The position numbers and the translations under genes were made by a program. Positions 10,778 through 21,425 of a DNA stretch of 64,000 nucleotides are shown here, piece after piece. This DNA is from Alteromonas salexigens. GTDB lineage: Bacteria > Pseudomonadota > Gammaproteobacteria > Enterobacterales > Alteromonadaceae. Positions within the stretch are counted from its first letter, which is position 1. The number at the start of each line of letters is the position of its first letter. The notes below the pieces were generated by a model that saw only the letters and a program-made list of their open reading frames with translations, did no database searches and was not told where the DNA came from. The DNA is taken from the NCBI RefSeq assembly GCF_025628895.1, contig NZ_JAOTJC010000002.1:1-64000 (forward strand), given 5' to 3'.

Positions 10778-12826
10778 TTATTGCACCGACGCCTGTAAGC
10801 TCTGCTTAACCTCAGGCAGATACTCGCCGCCATGCACTATCTGAATGCTGGCATCGTCAAAATCATCTCCTATCGGTTGAACCCGTCCACCCAGACACTC
10901 ACCCAGAAACGATTCTGCCACTGCGAAAAATGACAGCCGGTTTTCTGGTTTCTGAAAGCCATGGCCTTCATCGGGGTAGAGTACATACGTGACCGGAATA
11001 TCCCGCTCTTTCATGGCTGTCACTATCTGGTCTGATTCAGCCTGCTTCACCCGTGGATCATTGGCGCCCTGCGCAATCAGCAATGGACGCTGTATGTTAT
11101 CTACGTGGGTCAGTGGCGAACGCTCTTTCAGCATCGCCAGCCCTTCCTCGGTATTGGGGTCACCAATAGCATTGTGGAAAACGGTACGAAAACTTTCCCA
11201 GTATGGCGGGATGGACTCAAGTAATGTGACCAAATTAGACGGTCCCACAATATCCACCCCGCAACTAAAGGTGGTCGGCGTAAACGTCATGCCGACCAGT
11301 GTGGCGTAACCGCCAAAGCTGCCACCCATAATGGCTACCTCGTCAGCGCGGGTAATTCCCTTGGCTATCGCCCAGTCTTTAGCATCCAGAATGTCGTTGT
11401 GTATGGCACGAGCCCATTCGTGGTTGCCGGCATTCAAAAAGGCTTTACCGAATCCGGTAGACGACCGGAAATTTACCTGTAGCACGGCGTAGCCACGGTT
11501 ACTCAGCCACTGAGCTATGGCGTCATATCCGAAGCTGTCGCGTCCCCACGGGCCACCATGCACCAGCATTACCAGTGGCGCCGGATGCTCTGCTTTGCCA
11601 TCCTGGTCAGGGTCGGCGGTGAGTGGCAGGGTGAGGTAACTGACCAATTCAAGCCCATCGCGGGCCGGGATCACCACTCCCTGCATTTGCGCAAGCTGAT
11701 GGTTGTCGAGTTGGGGCTGAGTAACAAACAGTTGATCGAGTGTGCCGGTTTGCGTGTCATAGATTTTGTAGACCGGCGAGCGATCACTCTCGTCGACATA
11801 CACAGTCCAGTACCGGTTATCCAGCGTTTGCGCGAGCACTTCGGTGCCGCCGCTCACCTTTTCATTCAGCTGCTGAATCATGGCTGCATAGCGGCGCTCA
11901 ACCGGGTGAAAAACAGGTTGAATGTAATCCAGCACATACGCTACCGGAGCATGGGTTTGCGGGTGCATCAGTACACCGGTAACGTCTACTTTGTCGCTCT
12001 GCGCAATCACCGTGGGGGTGTCCTGGCCGAGGGGGAGGTGGACTAATGCAGCGGTATCACGGTTGCGGCTGTCGAGCATATACACGCCCGTATTGTCGGC
12101 ATCAAAGCCAAGAATCTTTGTGGTCAGTACATCGGGCTGGGGAATGGACAACCAGGTTTTCCACTGCCCGTTGTGCTGAGACAATATTTCGGTACTGCCG
12201 TTGTCCAGCGCCCGCATAGCCAGCCGGACATTCAGGTTATGATCGGCATAGAACTCAGCCACGCCAGGGTTTTCTGCCTCAAGCGTGCGCTTGCCGGTGG
12301 CAAGATCAACGCGATAGGCATCATGCCATCGGGCATCACGATCATTCATACCCACCAGCACCACCCCGGGAACCGTACGGCTCTGGCTGATAAGCTGCGC
12401 CTGCACGCCTGCATAGGGAGTTAAGTCGGTAATCTTTCCGCTGTTGAGATGCACACTGTACAAATGCCAGTTCTCATCGCCGTCCTGATCCTGCATGTAC
12501 AGGACATGTTCGCTGTCCAGCGCCCAGAAATGACTAGGCACGCCCCGATTGCCATCATGGGTAACTGGTTCGGCGCTATTAAAATTGTCACGGTCGCCTA
12601 CCCAAATTTCCATCACCCCGTTTACAGGGGCACGAAAGCTCATTTTCGTTCCATCAGGACTCAGCCGGCCCTGATAGCGGGTGGGGTTGCCGAACAATAC
12701 ATCACGCTCAATGAGCGGGGGGGGTGTTATGTCGTTGGTACTGGTTAGCCGATTATTGTCACTGGCACAGCCAGTGAGCATGGCAGTAAATACCGTGAGT
12801 AAGAATAAATAAAATAGTTGTTTCAT
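10778..12826 (-). CDS. Lipoprotein S9 family prolyl oligopeptidase-like peptidase
   Basis: The 682-residue product has a lipoprotein signal (MKQLFYLFLLTVFTAMLTGC) with lipid-anchored C20, so it should be attached to a membrane in the envelope. A beta-propeller of about seven blades (residues ~35-390) precedes an alpha/beta-hydrolase domain with the catalytic Ser503 (GGSFGGYA), Asp590 (GANDPRV) and His622 (DEGHGF). This is the layout of dipeptidyl aminopeptidases/acylaminoacyl peptidases (peptidase family S9). It probably degrades peptides in the periplasm. The ATG at 12826 is chosen because it gives the signal peptide; the open frame continues to 12913. It stands alone between pepQ and ispB. 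Confidence 0.88.
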   Translation of the reverse strand: MKQLFYLFLLTVFTAMLTGCASDNNRLTSTNDITPPPLIERDVLFGNPTRYQGRLSPDGTKMSFRAPVNGVMEIWVGDRDNFNSAEPVTHDGNRGVPSHFWALDSEHVLYMQDQDGDENWHLYSVHLNSGKITDLTPYAGVQAQLISQSRTVPGVVLVGMNDRDARWHDAYRVDLATGKRTLEAENPGVAEFYADHNLNVRLAMRALDNGSTEILSQHNGQWKTWLSIPQPDVLTTKILGFDADNTGVYMLDSRNRDTAALVHLPLGQDTPTVIAQSDKVDVTGVLMHPQTHAPVAYVLDYIQPVFHPVERRYAAMIQQLNEKVSGGTEVLAQTLDNRYWTVYVDESDRSPVYKIYDTQTGTLDQLFVTQPQLDNHQLAQMQGVVIPARDGLELVSYLTLPLTADPDQDGKAEHPAPLVMLVHGGPWGRDSFGYDAIAQWLSNRGYAVLQVNFRSSTGFGKAFLNAGNHEWARAIHNDILDAKDWAIAKGITRADEVAIMGGSFGGYATLVGMTFTPTTFSCGVDIVGPSNLVTLLESIPPYWESFRTVFHNAIGDPNTEEGLAMLKERSPLTHVDNIQRPLLIAQGANDPRVKQAESDQIVTAMKERDIPVTYVLYPDEGHGFQKPENRLSFFAVAESFLGECLGGRVQPIGDDFDDASIQIVHGGEYLPEVKQSLQASVQ

Positions 12827-13020
12827 GGGGTGGCCCTCAATGTTGAATAACAAGGGCCAATACGGCATGAGTGAACTCGTTGTCCCTAACTCGTCGCCTG
12901 AAAAATATAGCACAAAATGAAAATTTCACCGCAAATCTGAGGTGTTGATGCAGAGGGCATGGCCGGGCAGGGCTAGAGAGGGTTTAGAGGGTAAATTGTT
13001 GGTATTGAAAACTGGAAGCG

Positions 13021-13041
13021 GGCACCGTTATGGACGGTGCC
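13021..13041 (-). terminator. Hairpin just after ispB
   Basis: GGCACCGT (13021-13028) pairs with ACGGTGCC (13034-13041) around five bases, starting seven bases past the ispB stop. It lacks a clear T tail, so termination is uncertain. Confidence 0.4.
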
Positions 13042-13047
13042 ATCCGA

Positions 13048-14022
13048 TTAATTGGTGCGTGCTACCGACAGGTGGGCAAGACTGATAAGGGCTTGTTTGT
13101 AAGGAGAGTCGGTAATCGGCGCCAGGGCTTCAATGGCCATGGTCACTTCTTCATTTGCCCGAGCCGTGGTGTATTCAATGGCGCCGGTATCCGCCATAAT
13201 GCCCTGAATGCGTTTTAAGTGCGCCAGGCCGTCGCTGTTTTCAATGGCACTGCGGATAAGCGTACGATCAGCCTCGTTGTCAGCATGCCACATGGCGTGT
13301 AACAACGGCAGCGTTGGCTTACCCTCTGCAAGGTCATCCCCGGCATTCTTACCCATGTCATCACTGTCAGCGGTGTAATCCATAATATCGTCGGCCAGCT
13401 GGAACGCGGTGCCTAAATGCTTACCGTACTCCTGCATGGCGCGTTCAATGTCTTCGTTCTGCTCGGTGAGGACCGCAGCCAGCTGCGTAGCGGCTTCGAA
13501 CAGGCGCGCAGTTTTACCGTATATCACGTCGAAATAGCGGGTTTCCGTGGTATCGGGGTCGTTGCAGTTCATCAGCTGCAGCACTTCGCCCTCGGCGATC
13601 TGGTTAGTGGCTTCTGACAAAATATCCATTACCCGCATACGCTGCAGGCTCACCATCATCTGAAAAGAGCGGGTATACAGAAAATCACCTACCAGCACCG
13701 ATGCCTGATTGCCAAAGATAGCGTTGGCGGTTTCTCTGCCGCGACGCAGGGTAGACTCGTCTACCACATCATCGTGCAGCAACGTGGCGGTATGAATAAA
13801 CTCAATAATCGCCGCCAGCGTGTGGTGCTGTGTATTGTTAATACCCATAGCCCGGGCGGCCAGAACTGTCAGTAACGGGCGCAGGCGCTTACCACCACTG
13901 TTAACGATGTAAAATCCGAGTTGGTTTATTAATGCAACGTCAGAATCAACTTGTTGTTGAATCAGGGCATTCACCGCTTGCATGTCGTCATGAGTCAGCG
14001 AACGGATCTGGTCTAAGTCCAT
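13048..14022 (-). CDS. ispB: Octaprenyl diphosphate synthase
   Basis: This all-trans polyprenyl synthase builds the ubiquinone side chain from farnesyl diphosphate and IPP. It has 324 residues (E. coli IspB 323). The first aspartate-rich motif is at D84-D85-D88 (LLHDDVVDE) and the second at D211-D212-D215 (QLADDIMDY); GGKRLRP near residue 44 binds IPP. Start: the ATG at 14022 aligns with the family start (MDLDQIRSLT...), although its ribosome site is weak; a GTG at 14091 would add 23 unconserved residues. It is divergent from rplU-rpmA-obgE, the same order as in E. coli. Confidence 0.94.
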   Translation of the reverse strand: MDLDQIRSLTHDDMQAVNALIQQQVDSDVALINQLGFYIVNSGGKRLRPLLTVLAARAMGINNTQHHTLAAIIEFIHTATLLHDDVVDESTLRRGRETANAIFGNQASVLVGDFLYTRSFQMMVSLQRMRVMDILSEATNQIAEGEVLQLMNCNDPDTTETRYFDVIYGKTARLFEAATQLAAVLTEQNEDIERAMQEYGKHLGTAFQLADDIMDYTADSDDMGKNAGDDLAEGKPTLPLLHAMWHADNEADRTLIRSAIENSDGLAHLKRIQGIMADTGAIEYTTARANEEVTMAIEALAPITDSPYKQALISLAHLSVARTN

Positions 14023-14426
14023 AGGCGAGGGTAACTTTTCAGTCTGGCTATTGTTGACGCTGATTGTACCTGAAACAGTGCGACTATCCACCTGATTGAC
14101 CCATAAAACACCTCACTTACCTTATTTATCTGTCTGCGAATGGCTACGTTAGTAGTTGACCGTTTGCGGCAATGCCAGACAAGCGGCGCAGTAGAGTACG
14201 CAGCCACCGCTCCCCGGATCGCTTGGGATCATTCCGTGATCACACCGGTGGCTGCGGAGTGTGGCGTGTTTTTGAACTAGCCGGGAGGGCAAAGTATCAG
14301 TATAATGATCAGCAGTTTACCGAATCGCCCGGTGAGATATATCGATATGAGAACTGACTTTTCAGGCCCCTCGTGACGAAATTCTCACAACGGGTGAAAA
14401 ATAATCGGTTTTTATGGTTTTCAGGG
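14023..14426. other. ispB / rplU divergent intergenic region
   Basis: About 400 bp with no recognisable gene. It must contain the ispB promoter, which I could not place; the rplU promoter lies at its right end. Confidence 0.45.
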
Positions 14427-14455
14427 TTGTGATCCCCGGATGTTTCACGTACAAT
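14427..14455 (+). promoter_or_regulatory. Sigma-70 promoter of rplU-rpmA
   Basis: TTGTGA (14427-14432), a 17-base spacer and TACAAT (14450-14455) form a good sigma-70 promoter. Transcription would start near 14462, giving a leader of about 47 bases. The leader contains GGCGC repeats that can pair just upstream of the GGAG ribosome site of rplU. Confidence 0.65.
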
Positions 14456-14508
14456 TCGCGCCCTGTTTTTTGAATTGAAGCGCCAAGTGGCGCAGAGCGG
14501 AGTTTAGT

Positions 14509-14820
14509 ATGTACGCGGTTTTCCAAAGTGGCGGTAAACAACACCGTGTGGCCGAAGGCCAAACCGTTCGTCTTGAAAAAATCGAAGTCGCACCAGGCGA
14601 ATCGGTTGAATTCGACAAAGTATTAATGGTTAGCAACGGTGACGATGTAAAAATCGGCACGCCTATCGTTGCAGGTGGTAAAGTGACAGCAGAAGTGATT
14701 ACTCACGGTCGTGGCGATAAAGTAAAAATCGTTAAGTTCCGTCGTCGTAAGCACTCTCGTTCACAAATGGGTCATCGTCAGTGGTTCACTGAAGTGAAGA
14801 TCACTGGCATTAACGCATAA
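14509..14820 (+). CDS. rplU: 50S ribosomal protein L21
   Basis: 103 residues, the usual length. It begins [18 protein letters not shown] and carries the conserved C-terminal [19 protein letters not shown] region that contacts 23S rRNA. It assembles early in the 50S subunit. GGAG precedes the ATG. It is the first gene of a conserved rplU-rpmA pair, 15 bases before rpmA, driven by the promoter at 14427. Confidence 0.98.
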   Translation: MYAVFQSGGKQHRVAEGQTVRLEKIEVAPGESVEFDKVLMVSNGDDVKIGTPIVAGGKVTAEVITHGRGDKVKIVKFRRRKHSRSQMGHRQWFTEVKITGINA

Positions 14821-14835
14821 TAGGAGCACGAACAC

Positions 14836-15093
14836 ATGGCACATAAAAAAGCTGGTGGTAGTACCAAAAACGGTCGCGATTCCGAAAGTAAACGCCTTGG
14901 TGTGAAGCGCTTCGGTGGTGAGTCTGTGCTTGCGGGTAACATCATTGTTCGCCAACGTGGTACGCGTTTCCACGCCGGTGACAACATGGGTATCGGCAAA
15001 GACCACACCTTGTTCGCACTGAAAGACGGTAAAGTCCAGTTCGACGTGAAAGGGGCTAAAAATCGTAAGTACGTGAGCATCGTAGCTGAGTAA
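14836..15093 (+). CDS. rpmA: 50S ribosomal protein L27
   Basis: 85 residues, starting [16 protein letters not shown]. The basic N-terminal arm reaches the peptidyl transferase centre. AGGAG precedes the ATG. The gene is followed by a strong terminator, so obgE probably has at least partly separate transcription. Confidence 0.98.
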   Translation: MAHKKAGGSTKNGRDSESKRLGVKRFGGESVLAGNIIVRQRGTRFHAGDNMGIGKDHTLFALKDGKVQFDVKGAKNRKYVSIVAE

Positions 15094-15122
15094 GCGCGAA
15101 AGCACTCACCGAACAGGTTTTG

Positions 15123-15150
15123 AAAAAACCCCGCACTCGCGGGGTTTTTT
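15123..15150 (+). terminator. Intrinsic terminator after rpmA
   Basis: CCCCGC (15129-15134) pairs with GCGGGG (15139-15144) around ACTC, flanked by six A and six T. A canonical strong terminator that could also act leftward. Confidence 0.93.
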
Positions 15151-15391
15151 GTTTTTGTACAATGGCTCGCACCGCCGGTACTGGCACGATTACCAGAAAC
15201 GGCCTAAAACCTTGTGCTCACATCGGGCCAATGGTGTAAAATATATGCATACCCCTTAAATAATTCGCAGGCACAGGCAGTGTCGTGCAGGTCATGTGGT
15301 GAAAACACCAGGTCACCAGATGAATTGGGTATGACTCATGCGCCGGCGCGGTCGGCAACAAACTCACAGTCATTATGACGCGGAGCGATAG

Positions 15392-16552
<1,161 letters not shown>

Positions 16553-16565
16553 ACAGGGAGACATC

Positions 16566-17060
16566 ATGCGCATTGCGATGATTGCCGCTATGGCAGCCAA
16601 CCGGGTTATTGGTGCAAATAATGAAATGCCCTGGCATCTGCCAGCGGATTTGAAGCACTTCAAGTCGGTGACCATGGGGAAACCGGTTATCATGGGGCGC
16701 AAAACGTATGAGTCTATCGGCAGGGCGCTGCCCGGCCGCACTAATATCGTCATCACCCGCCAGCCTGATTACCAGCTGGCGGATGCGCAGATAGTAAGTG
16801 ATCCGGACAAGGCGCTCACTCTGGCTGAGCGCACCGAGACTGATGAAGTGATGATCATTGGTGGCGGCACCATCTATGAGGCGTTTATGCCTTACACCGA
16901 TACCCTGTACCTCACTCACATCGAGGCTAATGTTGAGGGCGACACCCGTTTCCCCGACTATGAAGCCGTTGGCCAGTGGCGGGAAGTCGCCAGTGAGCAC
17001 CGGGCGGCAGATGAGCGTAATGAGTACGCCTGTCGCTTTGTGACGTTAAAACGCTTATAG
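16566..17060 (+). CDS. folA: Dihydrofolate reductase
   Basis: The 164-residue enzyme reduces dihydrofolate to tetrahydrofolate with NADPH, feeding the one-carbon pool that ThyA (40458) oxidises. Conserved parts: IAAMAANRVIGANNEMPWHL near the N terminus, the catalytic Asp in PADLKHFK at about residue 27, GRKTYESIGRALPGR for NADPH binding, and IGGGTIYEAFM. It follows obgE by 13 bases with a GGGAG ribosome site, so the two are probably cotranscribed. Confidence 0.96.
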   Translation: MRIAMIAAMAANRVIGANNEMPWHLPADLKHFKSVTMGKPVIMGRKTYESIGRALPGRTNIVITRQPDYQLADAQIVSDPDKALTLAERTETDEVMIIGGGTIYEAFMPYTDTLYLTHIEANVEGDTRFPDYEAVGQWREVASEHRAADERNEYACRFVTLKRL

Positions 17061-17082
17061 CCGTTAAGTTCAGGATAAACAC

Positions 17083-17313
17083 ATGCATAAGGAAATGGTG
17101 TTGGTTGGCGTGCTGGTGTTGGCCGGCTGCAGCGCTACCCCTCAGCAATTGGTCTACGAAACGGTAGAAAATGCAGCTCAGAAACAACGTGACGACATGG
17201 AGGGGGTTGGCAACATTACCCCCGCCCGTAGCGACCGAAGTAACGGCGAGTATCTTACCGTAGGTTTTATTCAGGCCGCGCTCAATGCGCTGTTCGGTAA
17301 CCGCGAGAGTTAA
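17083..17313 (+). CDS. Small putative lipoprotein of unknown function
   Basis: A 76-residue protein with a short signal and lipobox (MHKEMVLVGVLVLAGC, lipidated C16), leaving a mature part of about 60 residues. It has no recognisable domain; the middle is polar and the C terminus is an amphipathic stretch (GFIQAALNALFG). It starts 22 bases after folA in the same direction, so it is likely the last gene of the obgE-folA transcript. Confidence 0.65.
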   Translation: MHKEMVLVGVLVLAGCSATPQQLVYETVENAAQKQRDDMEGVGNITPARSDRSNGEYLTVGFIQAALNALFGNRES

Positions 17314-17350
17314 GCCATCGGCACGGGTGCGCCCGTCAAAATTCACATGT

Positions 17351-17374
17351 AAAAAAGCCGCGACGACCGCGGCT
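17351..17374 (-). terminator. Terminator of the rpoS transcript
   Basis: AGCCGCG (17356-17362) and CGCGGCT (17368-17374) form the stem. Read leftward it ends in six T, so it stops transcripts coming from rpoS; read rightward it has no T-run. Confidence 0.85.
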
Positions 17375-17464
17375 CAGTAAAGGTAGTAAGCAGGTTCCAT
17401 TTACACAGTTTCCCGCCCGCGCTCATCTAAGCGCGTGCAGTTAACCGCGTGAGTGTAAAACCGG

Positions 17465-18463
17465 TTAGCCGTTCATTCTGGCAAACAGGTTTTCCAGCGT
17501 CAGTCCCTGATGACCCAGCGTGTCGCGCAGACGTCGCAGCGCTTCCACCTGGATTTGTCTCACCCGCTCCCGGGTCAGGCCAATTTCCGCACCCACATCT
17601 TCCAGTGTGGACGGCTCATAACCCATCAGGCCAAACCGGCGAGCCAGTACTTCCCGTTGTTTAGGGTTGAGATCTTTCAGCCATTTTACAATATTGCATT
17701 TAATGTCGGAGTCCTGCAGGTTTTCTTCCGGGCCGTACTCTTTTTCATCGGCCAGAATATCCAGCAGCGCCTTGTCGTTCTCCCCGCCAATTGGCGTGTC
17801 CACCGACGTAATACGCTCATTCAGTCGCAGCATACGGCTAACGTCTTCTACCGGCTTCTCCAGCGCGTCTGCAATTTCCTCGGCAGTGGGCTCGTGGTCC
17901 AGTTTCTGGGACAATTCACGGGCGGCACGCAGATAAATATTCAGCTCTTTTACGACATGGATGGGCAGACGAATGGTACGTGTCTGATTCATAATCGCCC
18001 GCTCGATGGTTTGCCGGATCCACCAGGTTGCATAGGTAGAAAACCGGAACCCGCGTTCGGGGTCGAATTTTTCAACGGCCCGGATCAGGCCAAGGTTGCC
18101 TTCTTCAATGAGGTCAAGGAGTGCCAGACCGCGATTGTTGTAACGGCGGGCAATTTTTACCACCAGGCGCAAGTTACTGACTATCATGCGCTTGCGGGAG
18201 GCTTCACAGCCGCGTAGTGCCCGACGTGCAAAATACACTTCTTCTTCTGCGGTCAGGAGTGGCGAGTAGCCTATCTCACCCAGATACAGCTGGGTGGCGT
18301 CGAGGTTCTTGGGAAGTTCCTCGGGGGTTACGACGATGTCCTCGTTATCGGTTTCAGCGTCTTCGTTAAGGGTTTCGCCAGCTTTCAATTGGGCTGACAT
18401 TTCCATTTCATCTAACTCATCGCGAGATTTTGGTTCGATTACAGCATTTTTAATATGACCCAC
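17465..18463 (-). CDS. rpoS: RNA polymerase sigma factor RpoS
   Basis: Stationary-phase and general-stress sigma factor, 332 residues. The acidic N-terminal region (~1-50) is followed by sigma region 1.2 ([16 protein letters not shown]), region 2 with core binding and -10 recognition ([17 protein letters not shown] ... [17 protein letters not shown]), region 3, and region 4 with the -35 helix-turn-helix ([19 protein letters not shown]). It lacks the long region 1.1 and insert of RpoD, which separates it from the housekeeping sigma. It lies 74 bp downstream of nlpD; in enterics the main rpoS promoter is inside nlpD, and the same is likely here. Confidence 0.97.
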   Translation of the reverse strand: MGHIKNAVIEPKSRDELDEMEMSAQLKAGETLNEDAETDNEDIVVTPEELPKNLDATQLYLGEIGYSPLLTAEEEVYFARRALRGCEASRKRMIVSNLRLVVKIARRYNNRGLALLDLIEEGNLGLIRAVEKFDPERGFRFSTYATWWIRQTIERAIMNQTRTIRLPIHVVKELNIYLRAARELSQKLDHEPTAEEIADALEKPVEDVSRMLRLNERITSVDTPIGGENDKALLDILADEKEYGPEENLQDSDIKCNIVKWLKDLNPKQREVLARRFGLMGYEPSTLEDVGAEIGLTRERVRQIQVEALRRLRDTLGHQGLTLENLFARMNG

Positions 18464-18537
18464 AACTGCATCTCCTGCTTAATTGGTTACCTTATGACGT
18501 TATCTCCTTTCATTTCTTATTATTGTTTATTGTTATG

Positions 18538-19392
18538 TTAGCGTTGTGCTGGCAGATACCGCAGTGGATCTAATGACTTGCCACGATATCTCACTTCAAA
18601 ATGAAGCCTTACCGAATCTGTTCCGCTATTTCCCATGGTGGCAATTTGCTGACCGGCGGTCACCCATTGCTGTTCTTTCACGGCGACGCTGTCGTTGTGC
18701 GCGTATGCACTTAAGAAGGTGTCGGTATGTTTTATTATGATTAGATTTCCGTACCCTCTCAGCGCATTGCCGGAGTAGACTACTTTCCCATCGGCGGCAG
18801 CCAGAATTGCTGTGCCTCTGGCGGCCTGAATATCTATACCTTTATTGCCGGATTCCTGCTTACTAAACGTTGCTACCAACTTTCCGGTGGTCGGCCACAC
18901 CCAGCGTTCTACCTTGCTCGGGAAGCCCTTTGTCGACCGTTTTTTGACGCTTTTAGACGGCTTTTTGGCACGTTTAAGTGGCTGGCTATTAACAATTTTT
19001 TCACTTTCACCATACGCCTGCTCTTTTGGCCGGTCAACAGTATTTGTATATACTTTAGTCGTGGTCTGACCTGTTTTTTTAGGGGCTGAACTTGCTTTTT
19101 TAGCAATTTTCGGTGGCGGGGTCACTCGCAGGGTCTGGCCCGGATAGATCGGGTACGGCGGGCTGAGGTTGTTATACCGTGCAATATCGCGGTAATCGCT
19201 GCCGGTGTACCAGGCAATGGCGTACAGGGTGTCGCCTTTTTGCACCTGATAGGTACTGTCGGTATAGCCCTGGTCTTCTTCAGGCTGGCTATCCAGAATA
19301 ACCACGGGCGCGGGCGGTGTGCTACCGCACCCGTTCAGAGCCAGTAAGGCCAGTAAAATACTGGTGTATGCGACGCCTCCTGCGAACTTCAT
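18538..19392 (-). CDS. nlpD: NlpD: LysM/LytM lipoprotein, amidase activator
   Basis: NlpD is an outer-membrane lipoprotein that activates the cell-separation amidase AmiC. It has 284 residues from the ATG at 19392, which gives a lipobox (LLALLALNGC); the frame upstream overlaps yqaA and is rejected. A LysM domain lies at ~45-92 (YQVQKGDTLYAIAWYTGSD), followed by a basic linker and a C-terminal LytM (M23) domain. The metal-binding residues of active LytM enzymes are lost: the HxGxD motif reads NKGIDI, and HLHFE reads RLHFEV. It is therefore an activator rather than a hydrolase, as known for this family. It lies 10 bases after yqaA and upstream of rpoS. Confidence 0.94.
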   Translation of the reverse strand: MKFAGGVAYTSILLALLALNGCGSTPPAPVVILDSQPEEDQGYTDSTYQVQKGDTLYAIAWYTGSDYRDIARYNNLSPPYPIYPGQTLRVTPPPKIAKKASSAPKKTGQTTTKVYTNTVDRPKEQAYGESEKIVNSQPLKRAKKPSKSVKKRSTKGFPSKVERWVWPTTGKLVATFSKQESGNKGIDIQAARGTAILAAADGKVVYSGNALRGYGNLIIIKHTDTFLSAYAHNDSVAVKEQQWVTAGQQIATMGNSGTDSVRLHFEVRYRGKSLDPLRYLPAQR

Positions 19393-19402
19393 GGTCAGGC
19401 CT

Positions 19403-19981
19403 TTATCTGAGTAACAGGTAGGCCAGTATCGCCAACGCCACCACCAGCCAGCCGAGCACTTCCACATACTGGCGAAGCTTAGCTTCCATAGCAGAGCCGC
19501 CCCATCGCATCAGACCGGCCACTAAAAAGAACCGCGCACCGCGGCCCACCGCAGAGGCCAGCACGAAGGGCAGAAAGGCCATTTGCAAAAAGCCGGCGCT
19601 GATAGTGAACACTTTATAGGGAATAGGTGAGAAGCCCGCCAGGAATATCACCCACACGCCATACTCGGTGAACCAGTGCATGGCCTGATCCAGCTTGGGC
19701 TGGTAGCCCGCCGACACAATCAGCGGCTGCAACCAGGCCTCAAAGGCGAAATAGCCCAACACGTACCCGGCAATACCGCCCAGCACTGAGGTCAGCGTAG
19801 TCAGCAGCGCAAAATACCACGCGCGGGAGGGCTGAGAGAGCGCCATGGGCGCCAGCATGACATCCGGGGGAATAGGGAAGAACATGGACTCAGCAAAACT
19901 GAGACCGCCCAGGTAGCGGCTGGCATGTCGGTGGCGGGACCAACGGATAGCCATGTCGTAGCAAGGCTGGAAAATTTTCAC
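19403..19981 (-). CDS. yqaA: YqaA-type SNARE-associated (DedA-like) membrane protein
   Basis: 192 residues. It contains the DedA/VTT motifs [15 protein letters not shown] and [16 protein letters not shown], with about four or five membrane helices. Relatives help to flip or traffic polyprenyl phosphates and phospholipids; the exact role of YqaA is not known. Start: a GTG overlaps the pcm stop codon (GTGA) with AGGAG seven bases upstream, giving translational coupling; the open frame upstream, inside pcm, is a shadow. In this order group yqaA commonly sits between pcm and nlpD. Confidence 0.85.
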   Translation of the reverse strand: MKIFQPCYDMAIRWSRHRHASRYLGGLSFAESMFFPIPPDVMLAPMALSQPSRAWYFALLTTLTSVLGGIAGYVLGYFAFEAWLQPLIVSAGYQPKLDQAMHWFTEYGVWVIFLAGFSPIPYKVFTISAGFLQMAFLPFVLASAVGRGARFFLVAGLMRWGGSAMEAKLRQYVEVLGWLVVALAILAYLLLR

Positions 19982-20613
19982 ATCAGGTCTCCTGCAACCA
20001 GCGGTACGAAGCGCACGGCTTCTACGGTTTCGGTGATAAGCTCGCCGTCGGTGCGGTCGATACACAGCAATGATTGTTGTTCATCCCCCACCGGAATGAC
20101 CAGGCGCCCACCTTCTTTTAGCTGATCGCACAGATCCTGCGGCAGACTGCTGGCCGCTGCGGTCACGATAATGGCATCGTACAGCCCTTTCGAGGGCCAG
20201 CCTTTCCAGCCGTCGCCATGCTTCATCGCAATATTGTGCAAATCAAGCTGGTTCATGCGTCGTTTGGCCTGAAACTGCAAAGTTTTTATGCGCTCTACTG
20301 AGAACACCTTATCAAACAACTGGGCCAGAATAGCGGTCTGATAGCCCGAGCCTGTACCAATTTCCAGTACCCGTTGCGGCGGGTTGGGCGCACCCAGCAG
20401 TAACTCTGTCATCTTCGCGACTATATAGGGCTGGGAGATGGTCTGCCCCTGGCCAATCGGCAGGGCGGTATTCTGATACGCCTTGTGCTTAAGGGCGTCA
20501 GGTAAAAAGGCGTCACGGGGTGTGCCAGCAATGGCGTTCAGCACATTCTGGTTTCTTATCCCTTCCGCATACAATAGCTCTGCCAAAGCCTGGCCTTTTC
20601 TCGATGTTCTCAT
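19978..20613 (-). CDS. pcm: Protein-L-isoaspartate O-methyltransferase
   Basis: Repairs isoaspartyl damage in ageing proteins by methylation with S-adenosylmethionine, important in stationary phase. 211 residues. It has the substrate motif [17 protein letters not shown], the SAM-binding [11 protein letters not shown], and VERIKTLQ. Its stop overlaps the yqaA GTG. Linkage of surE, pcm and rpoS is conserved in proteobacteria. Confidence 0.96.
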   Translation of the reverse strand: MRTSRKGQALAELLYAEGIRNQNVLNAIAGTPRDAFLPDALKHKAYQNTALPIGQGQTISQPYIVAKMTELLLGAPNPPQRVLEIGTGSGYQTAILAQLFDKVFSVERIKTLQFQAKRRMNQLDLHNIAMKHGDGWKGWPSKGLYDAIIVTAAASSLPQDLCDQLKEGGRLVIPVGDEQQSLLCIDRTDGELITETVEAVRFVPLVAGDLM

Positions 20614-20669
20614 GGTTTTTTATCGTTTTCCTTATTAAACCCAGTCGGTGTACGCGGCGGCCTGTATCC

Positions 20670-21413
20670 TTACTTGGCCATCCACGCTTTCATATCGTCC
20701 AGACTCTGGTACGCGGTCATATCAACACTTAGCGGTGTAACTGAACAGTAATTGCTGGCTACCGCCTCAAAGTCGGTGCCGGGACCGGCGTCCTGTTCAG
20801 CACCAGCCGGGCCGTACCAGAAAATTTGCCGGCCAAACGGGTCGGTATCTTCCACCATGCCTTCGGCACGGTGGCGGCGGCCCTGACGGGTCACTTTAAT
20901 GCCCTGCAATTCCTCGTAGGGAATATCCGGGACATTCACATTTAAAATCTGATTCGCCGGTAACGGATGCCGTTGCAGTTTGGCAATAATGTCCAGCACC
21001 ACTCTGGCAGCGGTTTCAAAATGTTTACCTTCTTTGCCCACCAAGGATACGGCAATGGCAGGCAGGCCCATATACCGGCCTTCGGTGGCTGCTGCAACAG
21101 TGCCTGAATAAATCACATCGTCACCCAGGTTGGCGCCGTGATTAATGCCGGAGACAACCAATTCAGGATCTTCTTTTAAAAACCGGTTTACCCCCAGGTG
21201 GACACAGTCAGAGGGCGTGCCATTTACCGAATAAAAGCCGCTTTCCATGCGCTGGATGCGCAAGGGCTGATGTAATGACAGGGCATTAGACGCGCCACTG
21301 CAGTTGCGATCCGGCGCAATTACCGTGACGTCATGCTCGCTGGCGATGGTCTCGTGTAACACCGCCAAACCTTTGGCGAAGACACCGTCATCGTTACTCA
21401 TTAAAATTTTCAT
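20670..21413 (-). CDS. surE: 5'/3'-nucleotidase SurE
   Basis: A metal-dependent nucleoside monophosphatase/exopolyphosphatase linked to survival in stationary phase. 247 residues. The metal-binding pair D8-D9 (MSNDDGVFAKG), the NCSGASNAL loop and GINHGANLGDDV with its Asn are intact. The ATG at 21413 has AGGTAAG upstream and starts 12 bases after truD. An internal ATG at codon 5 is less likely because the family begins MKIL. Confidence 0.96.
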   Translation of the reverse strand: MKILMSNDDGVFAKGLAVLHETIASEHDVTVIAPDRNCSGASNALSLHQPLRIQRMESGFYSVNGTPSDCVHLGVNRFLKEDPELVVSGINHGANLGDDVIYSGTVAAATEGRYMGLPAIAVSLVGKEGKHFETAARVVLDIIAKLQRHPLPANQILNVNVPDIPYEELQGIKVTRQGRRHRAEGMVEDTDPFGRQIFWYGPAGAEQDAGPGTDFEAVASNYCSVTPLSVDMTAYQSLDDMKAWMAK

Positions 21414-21425
21414 TCGCTTACCTGT

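Noticed and set aside
15215-15250. obgE promoter with TTGTGC and TAAAAT
   Set aside because: The spacer would be 19 bases and the hexamers are imperfect, so it is not listed as a feature.
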